Below are positions 44,429-51,556 of a stretch of DNA of 64,000 nucleotides, piece after piece. Position 1 is the stretch's first letter. Every line of letters starts with the position of its first letter. Under the pieces are notes generated by a model. That model was given only the letters and a program-made list of their open reading frames with translations. It had not been told where the DNA came from and did not search any database. Location of the stretch: assembly GCF_014647135.1 (NCBI RefSeq), contig NZ_BMOP01000001.1:310001-374000 (forward strand), read 5' to 3'. Source of the stretch: Shewanella xiamenensis. Lineage in GTDB: Bacteria; Pseudomonadota; Gammaproteobacteria; Enterobacterales; Shewanellaceae. The position numbers were made by a program, and so were the translations under genes.

Positions 44429-47041
44429 ATGGAAAATGTTAATAAGTTGACGGCTATTTCTTTAGCTGTAGCCGCGGCGTTGCCTATGATGGCAAGTGCT
44501 GATGTCATAATCACTGAGTATGTTGAAGGTAGCTCTAATAACAAAGCTATCGAATTGTATAACAGCGGTGATGCGGCAATTGATCTCACAGGTTATAAGC
44601 TCGTTCGTTATAAAGATGGCGCAACAGATGCGTCAGATATGCAAGTATTAGATGGCCAGAGCATTGCGCCTAAAGCCACTAAAGTGATTCTCAATTCAAG
44701 CGGTGTTATTACCCTGCCACAAGGCGTCGATAGTTATTCTGGTAGCTTAAGCTTTAACGGCGGTGATGCTGTCGCTTTGGTTAAAGATGGCGCCGTGGTT
44801 GATATTATTGGTGATGTGCCAACGCCAGTCGGTTGGGGACTCGATGTTACCCTTAAGCGTAAACTAGACTCATTAGTCGCAAATACCGTCTTTAATGCTG
44901 CCCAGTGGGAACAATTACCTAAAGATACTTTCACTGGTCTTGGTTCTCTGAATACGCCAACCGCACCAGAAACACCTGTATTTAGTTGCAGTGGCGCGAA
45001 AATTGTTCCTATTTATCAAGTACAAGGTGCTGGCGAATCTAGCCCTTATGTTCCTCAAGGTGCATTTGAGTCTGAAAGTGAAGTGACGGTTCGCGGGGTG
45101 GTGACTGCCCGTGGCGAGAGTTTGTTCAAAGGTTTTTATTTGCAAGAAGTGAAGGGTGATAACTCGCCATATACTTCCGATGGTGTATTTGTCTTTTTAG
45201 GTGAAACACCGCCAGCAGCGATCCAACCTGGGGTTGAAATCTGTGTTCAGGGTAAGGTCAAGGAATACTTCGGTCTAACCCAAATTGATATTAAAACCGA
45301 TAAAAAATTTGAAGTGGGCGCGAAGGGGGAAGTTCCTGTCGCAGCGCCTTTCTATGTTGCCGAGGGAGAAACTCTAGCACAGGCTTTAGAGCGTTATGAA
45401 GGCATGAACGTGCTATTAGATGCTGGCAGTGATCTGAAGATCAGCCGCACCTTTAGCTTCGACTATGCGGGCAAGCGTAATAACATGTTGGTGTCTTACA
45501 AAGAACCCTTGATGAAGCCAACCCAGTTATACCCAGCGCTTTCTCCTGAGGCAACGGCATTAGTTAAATCTAACCTAGAAAATCAGCTGTTTATCGAATC
45601 CGATTACAAACCTGCTGACGGTGTAATTCCTTACTTCCCTGACTTTAATGCTGAAACAGGTTATATCCGCGTCGGTGATCAATTGACCAATCTGCAAGGG
45701 GTGATTGGTTATAGCTACGGGGCTTACCGTTTAGTGGCTACGAACACTATTACTGCTGGCGATTTTATCCGCGGCGATGATAGAACAGATGCACCAAGTG
45801 TGGCGACTAAAGGTGATATCCGTGTGGCCAGCTTTAACGTACTGAACTTCTTCAATGATGTTGTGGGTGGTGATACTAATCCATCGGGTGGCAACCGCGG
45901 CGCATTGACCGAAGAAGAAATGCTGTTACAACGTGCGAAAATCGTTAGTGCCATTACAGCCATGAATGCCGATATCGTTGGCTTGATGGAAATTGCTAAC
46001 AACGGTTTTGGCGAAAAGAGCGCGATTAAGAACTTAGTCGATGCCTTAAACGAGAAGCAAACTGCTGAAAATGCTTACAGCTATATTGAAATCGTCGATG
46101 AAGATAAATACGACGGTAAGTACTTCGGTAGCGATGCGATTACCGTTGGTATGCTGTACCGTGCGGGTAAAGTAAGCCTTGCAGGTGCTGCTCGCACTAT
46201 TGATACCCCAGAGCAACATGCGAGTGCAGGCAGTGTGACTCGCATTAAAGAGGGTAAGACTGAGACTAACCCAGGTAACGATGCTTACCAACGCCACAGC
46301 TTAGCGCAAACCTTTAAGATCCATAATGAAAATCTAACCGTTGTTGTTAACCATCTGAAATCAAAAGGCTCAGGCTGTTTGGAGGATTGGGTTAACTTCG
46401 AAGAGTCTGTTGATCCTGCGGATCAACAGGGTAAGTGTAATGCTTTCCGCGTGTCAGCAGCTAAAGTGATCGGTGAAGCGTTGAAAGACGTAAAAGGCGA
46501 TTTACTGGTTATCGGTGATATGAATGCCTACGGTATGGAAGATCCTATCCGTGTATTGACCGACTACGATGCGAGCAAGTCTGATCGTGCAATCATGACC
46601 GCCTCTTGGACAACCTTAAATGGCAAAGTGTTTGAACGCCAAGGCAGCAAGATTGAGAAAGGTTATGGTCTTATCAATCTCAATACTAAAGCTCACGGTA
46701 CTGGCACTTACTCATACAGCTACAATGGTGAGTTAGGCAACCTTGACCATGCCTTGGCAAACACTAGTCTCGCCAAGCGTTTAGTGGATATTGAAGATTG
46801 GCATATCAACTCTGTGGAGTCTACCCTGTTCGAATACGGCAAAAAATTCTCAGGTAATCTCGTAAAATCTGAAAATGCGTTTTCTGCTTCAGACCATGAC
46901 CCTGTGATAGTTGCATTAAGCTATCCAGCACCTGTTGAGCCACCAAAACCTGAGCCAAAGCCTAAGGATGATGGTGGAGCACTAGGTTACTTAGGCTTAG
47001 CCTTGTTATCACTATTTGGATTACAGCGCCGTCGCCGTTAA
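44429..47041 (+). CDS. exeM: Extracellular nuclease ExeM with GlyGly-CTERM tail
   Basis: An 870-residue secreted nuclease, related to the ExeM/Xds type that degrades extracellular DNA in biofilms. Signal peptide to about residue 24 (MMASA), lamin-tail domain (about 25-150), an OB-fold-like region (about 195-300), then an endonuclease/exonuclease/phosphatase domain from about 455 (VASFNVLNFFND, ADIVGLMEIANNG, VVNHLKSKGSG, LVIGDMNAYG and the final ASDHDPV motif). The C-terminus is GG (849-850), a hydrophobic helix, then four arginines, a textbook GlyGly-CTERM sorting signal. Presumably exported by type II secretion and processed by rhombosortase. Confidence 0.94.
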   Translation: MENVNKLTAISLAVAAALPMMASADVIITEYVEGSSNNKAIELYNSGDAAIDLTGYKLVRYKDGATDASDMQVLDGQSIAPKATKVILNSSGVITLPQGVDSYSGSLSFNGGDAVALVKDGAVVDIIGDVPTPVGWGLDVTLKRKLDSLVANTVFNAAQWEQLPKDTFTGLGSLNTPTAPETPVFSCSGAKIVPIYQVQGAGESSPYVPQGAFESESEVTVRGVVTARGESLFKGFYLQEVKGDNSPYTSDGVFVFLGETPPAAIQPGVEICVQGKVKEYFGLTQIDIKTDKKFEVGAKGEVPVAAPFYVAEGETLAQALERYEGMNVLLDAGSDLKISRTFSFDYAGKRNNMLVSYKEPLMKPTQLYPALSPEATALVKSNLENQLFIESDYKPADGVIPYFPDFNAETGYIRVGDQLTNLQGVIGYSYGAYRLVATNTITAGDFIRGDDRTDAPSVATKGDIRVASFNVLNFFNDVVGGDTNPSGGNRGALTEEEMLLQRAKIVSAITAMNADIVGLMEIANNGFGEKSAIKNLVDALNEKQTAENAYSYIEIVDEDKYDGKYFGSDAITVGMLYRAGKVSLAGAARTIDTPEQHASAGSVTRIKEGKTETNPGNDAYQRHSLAQTFKIHNENLTVVVNHLKSKGSGCLEDWVNFEESVDPADQQGKCNAFRVSAAKVIGEALKDVKGDLLVIGDMNAYGMEDPIRVLTDYDASKSDRAIMTASWTTLNGKVFERQGSKIEKGYGLINLNTKAHGTGTYSYSYNGELGNLDHALANTSLAKRLVDIEDWHINSVESTLFEYGKKFSGNLVKSENAFSASDHDPVIVALSYPAPVEPPKPEPKPKDDGGALGYLGLALLSLFGLQRRRR

Positions 47042-47090
47042 ATACGTGTTAATACGCTCACAACTTATTTTGTGAGCTAAACTCAGAGCT

Positions 47091-47116
47091 AAGGGATGGT
47101 TTTACCATCCCTTTTT
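47091..47116 (+). terminator. Terminator of exeM
   Basis: AAGGGATGGT / ACCATCCCTT stem, 3-nt loop and T-run; a second smaller hairpin (GCTCACAA/TTGTGAGC) lies just upstream. Confidence 0.88.
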
Positions 47117-47185
47117 ATTGAGCTGGTTTTATTGTGTTTTCATCGTATTTCATGGGAATGAGTCTTGAGCCCAACGGAGAAAAAG

Positions 47186-47641
47186 ATGGTTGTGAGTACA
47201 CCCAAGCATTCCATTGGTGTTACCAAGGCGCCATTGTGGTTTTACGTTATCGCAGTCGTTAGTTTGCTTTGGAATATCATGGGATTATTGGCCTTTGTTA
47301 TTCAAATGACTATGACGCCAGACGCCATGGCGCAGATGAGTCCTGATCAGATTAAACTCTATGAATCGACACCCGCTTGGCTCAACTTTGTGTTTGGTTT
47401 TGCGGTGGTTTCTGGCGTTATCGGTTGTCTGTTTCTACTGATTAAAAAAGCCTTCTCTTATAAAGTGTTGCTCGCGTCACTGGTGGCGGTATTGGTGCAG
47501 ATGGGTTATGTATTTGGGATTCAGCTGGCGGCAGCGGTATTGGGTACTGATGCTCTTGTGATGCCAAGTGTAGTGATCCTTTGGGGGATTTTCTTAGTTT
47601 GGTTTAGCCGTTTGGCTGTCACAAAACATTGGTTAACTTAG
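47186..47641 (+). CDS. Four-helix inner-membrane protein, unknown
   Basis: A protein of 151 residues with four hydrophobic helices (around residues 21-42, 65-85, 92-113 and 120-141). It has no motif that I can name. The frame is open from a TTG at 47165, but ATG 47186 has GGAG 6 bp upstream and is preferred. It lies alone between exeM and the thioesterase gene. Confidence 0.75.
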   Translation: MVVSTPKHSIGVTKAPLWFYVIAVVSLLWNIMGLLAFVIQMTMTPDAMAQMSPDQIKLYESTPAWLNFVFGFAVVSGVIGCLFLLIKKAFSYKVLLASLVAVLVQMGYVFGIQLAAAVLGTDALVMPSVVILWGIFLVWFSRLAVTKHWLT

Positions 47642-47749
47642 TCGTAGCGTTTCCTTGCCGTACAGAACTGGTTAAGCGATGCCTTATGTGTTGAACTTCA
47701 GTCACTTCTTAGTAAACTGCTAGCTGGTTTTCTTTACTAGGATGTTGAA

Positions 47750-48187
47750 ATGAGTATTTGGTTTAGGCCGGTAAGCTTAGAGGATTGTGCCCGTTTAGAT
47801 GCTGGTATGGGGGGCAAAGGCACCTTGATGCAGACCCTAGGGATTGAGATCAGCGAGATTGGCGATGACTATATGAAGGCGACTATGCCTGCCACGCCCG
47901 CTGTACATAATCCCTTAGGCATTGTCCATGGGGGCGCGAACGTTGCCTTAGCCGAAACGGTTGCCAGTTATGCGGCAAACTTTGCGGTGGATTTCGAGCA
48001 ATATTATTGTGTTGGACAAGAGATTAACGCCAACCATTTACGTGCTTCACGTAATGGCGTGCTAACCGCAACGGCAAAACCCATTCATCTGGGGAAACGC
48101 AGCTCGGTATGGGAAATCTTAATCCATAATAGTGCAGGGGAGTTGACCTGTATCTCACGGATGACAGCAGCGGTAGTTAAACGCTAA
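47750..48187 (+). CDS. Hotdog-fold acyl-CoA thioesterase (YdiI/MenI-like)
   Basis: A 145-residue hotdog-fold thioesterase. The motif NPLGIVHGGANVALAET holds the HGG turn and the catalytic glutamate of the PaaI/YdiI group. YdiI-type enzymes hydrolyse DHNA-CoA in menaquinone synthesis, which Shewanella needs for anaerobic respiration. That substrate is a family-based guess, since other aromatic or acyl-CoA thioesters fit too. Confidence 0.88.
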   Translation: MSIWFRPVSLEDCARLDAGMGGKGTLMQTLGIEISEIGDDYMKATMPATPAVHNPLGIVHGGANVALAETVASYAANFAVDFEQYYCVGQEINANHLRASRNGVLTATAKPIHLGKRSSVWEILIHNSAGELTCISRMTAAVVKR

Positions 48188-48239
48188 TGCAGATTAACCA
48201 ACCTGTTTCAATGTATAAATCGATAAATAAGGTTTTAAT

Positions 48240-48479
48240 ATGGATAGTGCAATGATTTGGGAATGGGTTGGTTATTTGGCGTCTGTGGTAGTAGCTATCT
48301 CTTTGATGATGTCAAACATCAAGAAGTTACGTTGGTTGAATTTGCTTGGGGCGGCACTGTTTGTTGCTTATGGGATGGCGATACAGGCTTATCCTGTTGC
48401 AGCGGTTAACTTTTTTATTGTACTCATCGATGCTTATTATCTTGTTGTTATCTACCGTGAGCAGCTAAGCCAAAAGTAA
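48240..48479 (+). CDS. Small inner-membrane protein (YgjV-like)
   Basis: A 79-residue protein with three hydrophobic stretches (about 6-24, 31-49 and 51-70). It resembles one repeat of YgjV-like small membrane proteins from memory. No function can be stated. An AAGG sequence precedes the ATG; it may share a transcript with the thioesterase gene 52 bp upstream. Confidence 0.7.
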   Translation: MDSAMIWEWVGYLASVVVAISLMMSNIKKLRWLNLLGAALFVAYGMAIQAYPVAAVNFFIVLIDAYYLVVIYREQLSQK

Positions 48480-48680
48480 GTTTGGAGGTTGGTTTCGATG
48501 CAAGTCCTAACCAATCTGCTTATTTTTCAAACCTTTAATTTTAGTCCTCAGTGTAAAAACTCATATCTTCCATCAGTCGGGTATACCCTTTAATGGGTTT
48601 TACTCTCCAGATATTAAACAATAATACTGTCTGCACTTAAGTGATGACAGTGAGTATTTCTTAGTTTTAATCTTTAAAAT

Positions 48681-48695
48681 AGATTGTTTAAATCT
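48681..48695. promoter_or_regulatory. Dyad upstream of katB
   Basis: AGATT-GTTTA-AATCT inverted repeat about 95 bp before the small ORF start, in an AT-rich region. ATAG and CTGT flanks recall part of an OxyR site, but the full four-repeat OxyR pattern is not present. Confidence 0.3.
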
Positions 48696-48775
48696 GTATT
48701 AATCGCTTTATTGGATTTTGTCTTTTCTCTATTCTAGCTCCATCGACAACACGTCGCCTGCCAAGGAGATAAGCC

Positions 48776-48829
48776 ATGGCTACTATTTTCGATTTAATTG
48801 AATCTTGGATTCACACTAAAAAAGACTAA
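48776..48829 (+). CDS. 17-codon ORF immediately upstream of katB (possible leader peptide)
   Basis: ATG 48776 follows an excellent ribosome site (AAGGAGAT, 48763-48770). The frame reads MATIFDLIESWIHTKKD, then TAA at 48827-48829, 10 bp before the katB ATG. The katB ribosome site (AAGGAGC) begins at the stop codon, so the two could be translationally coupled. The peptide is an amphipathic helix-like sequence with a basic end. It could be a real small protein, a leader peptide tuning katB, or a by-product of the katB leader RNA. No homologue known to me. Confidence 0.5.
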   Translation: MATIFDLIESWIHTKKD

Positions 48830-48839
48830 GGAGCAAGAT

Positions 48840-50300
48840 ATGAGTCAACAGTATTTAACCAGCCAGAGCGGTTCCCCTATTGCAGACGATCAAAACTCGT
48901 TGTCAGCGGGTGAGCGTGGCCCTTTACTCCTACAAGATTGGCATTTAATTGAAAAGCTTGCTCATTTTAACCGTGAGCGTATTCCTGAGCGTGTAGTTCA
49001 TGCTAAAGGTACTGGTGTATACGGGACTTTCACTCTGACCAAAGACTTGAGTGATTACACCATTGCCGACCATTTCAATGGTGTGGGTAAGCAAACTGAA
49101 ACCTTCGTGCGTTTCTCAACCGTTGGCGGTGAAATGGGCTCTGCCGATGCAGAGCGTGACCCCCGTGGTTTTGGTCTGCGCTTCTATACTGCTCGTGGTA
49201 ATCACGACATAGTGGGTAACAATACGCCGACTTTCTTCCTGCGTGATGGCATTAAGTTCCCAGATTTTATCCATACCCAAAAGCGCAACCCATTGACCAA
49301 CCTTAAAGATCCACAAGCGATGTGGGACTTCTGGTCATTAAACCCTGAAGCCATGCATCAGGTGACGATTTTGATGTCAGACCGCGGTATTCCGGCAAAC
49401 TATCGCCAAATGCACGGCTATGGTTCGCATACTTTCTCGTTCTGGAATGCTAAAGGTGAGCGTTTCTGGGTGAAGTTTCACTTTAAATCGCAGCAAGGCG
49501 TAGTGAACTTAACTAATGAACAGGCTGATAAGTTAAAAGGGATTGACCCTGATTCATCGCAACGCGATATGGTGGTGGCGATCACCGATGGCAATTTCCC
49601 ACGTTGGACGGTGAATGTGCAGATTATGCCTGAGGCTGATGCCAACACTTACCATATCAACCCATTTGATTTAACTAAGGTTTGGCCACATGGTGATTAC
49701 CCATTAATTGAAATCGGTGTGTTAGAGCTAAACCGTTTACCGCAAAACTACTTTGCGGAAGTCGAGCAAGTGGCCTTAGCACCGAGTAACTTAGTGCCTG
49801 GTGTAGGCGCATCACCTGATAAAATGTTACAGGCACGTTTGTTCGCCTATGCCGATGCACAGCGTTATCGTATTGGCGCGAATTACAACCAATTGCCAGT
49901 AAACTGTCCACATGCGGCTAAAGCCAATCATCATCAACGTGCAGGCGCAATGGCAGGAACTCAATGTCCTTATCATGGCAGTCAAACAGGTGGCGATGCT
50001 TCAGCAAACTATGGCCCTAATAGCACTGCGGGCGCCTTGGTAGAACCAGCAAACTTTGCTGAGCCACCACTGCGTTTAGATGGCGAAGCGGCGCGTTACA
50101 GCCGATACAATCAGGATGATTACACCCAAGCCGGTAATTTGTACCGCATCTTCAGCGAAGATGAAAAAGCCCGCTTAGTGGAAACCATTTCAGGCTCACT
50201 GCGTCAAGCGAGTTTAGATGTACAGCAACGTATGCTGGCACATTTCCAAAAAGCTGATGCTGATTACGGTCAACGGATCCAAACCGCATTAGGGCTATAA
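48840..50300 (+). CDS. katB: Catalase (haem-dependent)
   Basis: A 486-residue monofunctional haem catalase that converts hydrogen peroxide to water and oxygen. The catalytic histidine is in ERVVHAKGTG, the RFSTVGGE and RDPRGFGLRFY region follows, and the proximal haem tyrosine is in RLFAYADAQRYR. No signal peptide, so it is cytoplasmic. I chose ATG 48840 with AAGGAGC 6 bp upstream; the frame is open from 48798 but that would overlap the small ORF and lacks its own ribosome site. A palindromic terminator follows. Confidence 0.95.
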   Translation: MSQQYLTSQSGSPIADDQNSLSAGERGPLLLQDWHLIEKLAHFNRERIPERVVHAKGTGVYGTFTLTKDLSDYTIADHFNGVGKQTETFVRFSTVGGEMGSADAERDPRGFGLRFYTARGNHDIVGNNTPTFFLRDGIKFPDFIHTQKRNPLTNLKDPQAMWDFWSLNPEAMHQVTILMSDRGIPANYRQMHGYGSHTFSFWNAKGERFWVKFHFKSQQGVVNLTNEQADKLKGIDPDSSQRDMVVAITDGNFPRWTVNVQIMPEADANTYHINPFDLTKVWPHGDYPLIEIGVLELNRLPQNYFAEVEQVALAPSNLVPGVGASPDKMLQARLFAYADAQRYRIGANYNQLPVNCPHAAKANHHQRAGAMAGTQCPYHGSQTGGDASANYGPNSTAGALVEPANFAEPPLRLDGEAARYSRYNQDDYTQAGNLYRIFSEDEKARLVETISGSLRQASLDVQQRMLAHFQKADADYGQRIQTALGL

Positions 50301-50321
50301 GTTAATCTACTAACCCATAGC

Positions 50322-50348
50322 AAAGGCCTGTGATATCACAGGCCTTTT
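50322..50348. terminator. Bidirectional terminator, katB / mneA
   Basis: A perfect 26-bp palindrome with AAAGGCCTGTGAT as its left half, flanked by A and T runs, lies between the convergent genes. Confidence 0.85.
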
Positions 50349-50378
50349 AATTATTTAAAATTCAATTAATTAGTTGAA

Positions 50379-50933
50379 TTAATAGATTAAGGTTGCGACC
50401 CCAAGTAGGGCAAACAAAATCGCGCAGCCCCTGTGGATCCACTTCATCGGTAATTTTTCGGCACTAAAATGGCCCGCAATCACCACTGGCACGTTCGCCA
50501 GCAACATACCCAAAGTGGTACCTGCAACCACCATGGCTAAGGCATCGTATTTTGCGGCTAACACGACAGTCGCGATCTGGGTTTTATCGCCCATTTCGGC
50601 AATAAAGAACAGAATAAAGGTTGCGACAAAGGGGCCCATTTTATAGAAACGGCTTTCTTCAGCGTCCACTTTATCGGGGATTAACACCCAAAGGGCAATC
50701 GCGAAGAAGGAGGCGGCAACCAAGTAACGCGCTACATCAGGACTCACCCAGTTAATGGCCCATTGTCCAAGCCATGCGGCGGCAAAATGGTTAAACAGGG
50801 TTGAGAGTAAAATCCCCATAATGATCGCGGTTTTATTTTTAAATCTTGCAGCGAGTAAGAGGGCAAGCAGTTGAGTTTTATCGCCAATCTCGGCGATAGC
50901 AACCGTAAAGGTTGAGGCGAGTAACGCTTCCAA
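50379..50933 (-). CDS. mneA: TMEM165/GDT1-family manganese exporter (MneA-like)
   Basis: A 184-residue inner-membrane protein with two copies of the family motif E-x-G-D-K-T-Q: AEIGDKTQLLALLLA and AEMGDKTQIATVVLA, each in a three-helix repeat. Family members export Mn2+ (MneA of Vibrio). The frame is open to 50984, but the TTG at 50933 has AAGGA 6 bp upstream and homologues begin at this point (LEALLASTF). The 5' leader carries a yybP-ykoY Mn2+ riboswitch, which supports the substrate. Confidence 0.9.
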   Translation of the reverse strand: MEALLASTFTVAIAEIGDKTQLLALLLAARFKNKTAIIMGILLSTLFNHFAAAWLGQWAINWVSPDVARYLVAASFFAIALWVLIPDKVDAEESRFYKMGPFVATFILFFIAEMGDKTQIATVVLAAKYDALAMVVAGTTLGMLLANVPVVIAGHFSAEKLPMKWIHRGCAILFALLGVATLIY

Positions 50934-50944
50934 GTGTGATCCTT

Positions 50945-51125
50945 TTAGGGGTGGTTTTTGACATAAGCACAATAGACCGTCCACCCCTAGGTGCGGTTAT
51001 TGTGCTCAGGTCTTGCAAGACAAATCGATGATTTGCTGTGAACACCATGGCATGTGGCCAAGTATGTTGATGCTCACCCTAGATATTGATGACTCAAAAT
51101 CCAGTTAGCTACTCCCCCGAAGCGA
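50945..51125 (-). promoter_or_regulatory. yybP-ykoY (Mn2+) riboswitch in the mneA leader
   Basis: Read leftward the leader has GGGGGAGTAGC (around 51110-51120), GGTGAGCATCAACATACTTGG, and TGCAAGACCTGAGC, which follow the order and wording of the yybP-ykoY core (GGGGAGTAGC ... CAAGACC). Downstream, AGCACAATA/TATTGTGCT (50966-50974 with 50998-51006) and TAGGGGTGG/CCACCCCTA (50946-50954 with 50981-50989) form competing or stacked stems. The latter ends one base from the Shine-Dalgarno sequence (50940-50944), so control of translation start is likely. Mn2+ would release the ribosome site. Confidence 0.85.
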
Positions 51126-51132
51126 GGTGGGC

Positions 51133-51160
51133 ATTATACCCAAGTCGCGATCCGTTTCAA
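51133..51160 (-). promoter_or_regulatory. Promoter of mneA
   Basis: On the minus strand, TTGAAA (51155-51160) and TATAAT (51133-51138) are 16 bp apart, placing the start of the RNA just before the riboswitch core. Confidence 0.8.
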
Positions 51161-51257
51161 GGTTAAACTTATCAAGATTAAAAGCATAAAATCTGGCAGG
51201 TGCCAAAAAAATACCGATCCACATTCTGTAATTCATTGAATTGTAATAATTTAATTT

Positions 51258-51286
51258 TTGACAACGTTGTCTTTTGTTGTTAGTTT
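51258..51286 (+). promoter_or_regulatory. Promoter of gbpA with overlapping NagR-like palindrome
   Basis: TTGACA (51258-51263) and TAGTTT (51281-51286) are 17 bp apart. The -35 box lies within the perfect 12-bp palindrome GACAACGTTGTC (51260-51271). This has the LacI-type central CG and matches the TGACA-RCGY-TGTCA core that I recall for the GlcNAc repressor NagR of Shewanella, whose regulon includes the chitin-binding protein gene. A repressor here would block RNA polymerase directly. Confidence 0.7.
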
Positions 51287-51339
51287 AGCCGCATCTCAGT
51301 CTTTGAGTTACATCCTGTTAACTTAATCAATTGAGATCC

Positions 51340-51432
51340 ACCGTATTGGGCAAACTAATTGAAAAATTAGGACGCAAAGCCTCCGGTCTAAGGTTGTAAA
51401 AGGATGTTAACTAAGATAGCGGGGTTGCTGTA
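51340..51432 (+). promoter_or_regulatory. c-di-GMP-I (GEMM) riboswitch in the gbpA leader
   Basis: The leader contains GGGCAAAC (from 51348), a short stem, GGACGCAAAGCCTCCGG and the closing AGATAGCGGGGTTGCTGT, which together are the hallmark aptamer of the GEMM family that binds cyclic di-GMP. Directly after it, AGAATTCA/TGAATTCT (51432-51439 with 51450-51457) forms a stem followed by a short T-run, possibly the expression platform. The known gbpA riboswitch of Vibrio cholerae regulates the same gene. Confidence 0.93.
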
Positions 51433-51556
51433 GAATTCAGCGAATATATTGAATTCTTTAAAAAATAAACGGCTTTGCTTAATGCTGTTTTGCCTAAATA
51501 CCACTTTTATACCAATGCCAATCTTTTATTGAATGGCCCCTACGGAGTACATTAAA

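Noticed and set aside
48681..48700. OxyR site before katB
   Set aside because: Only part of the ATAG-type spacing is present; listed as a weak dyad and not claimed as OxyR.
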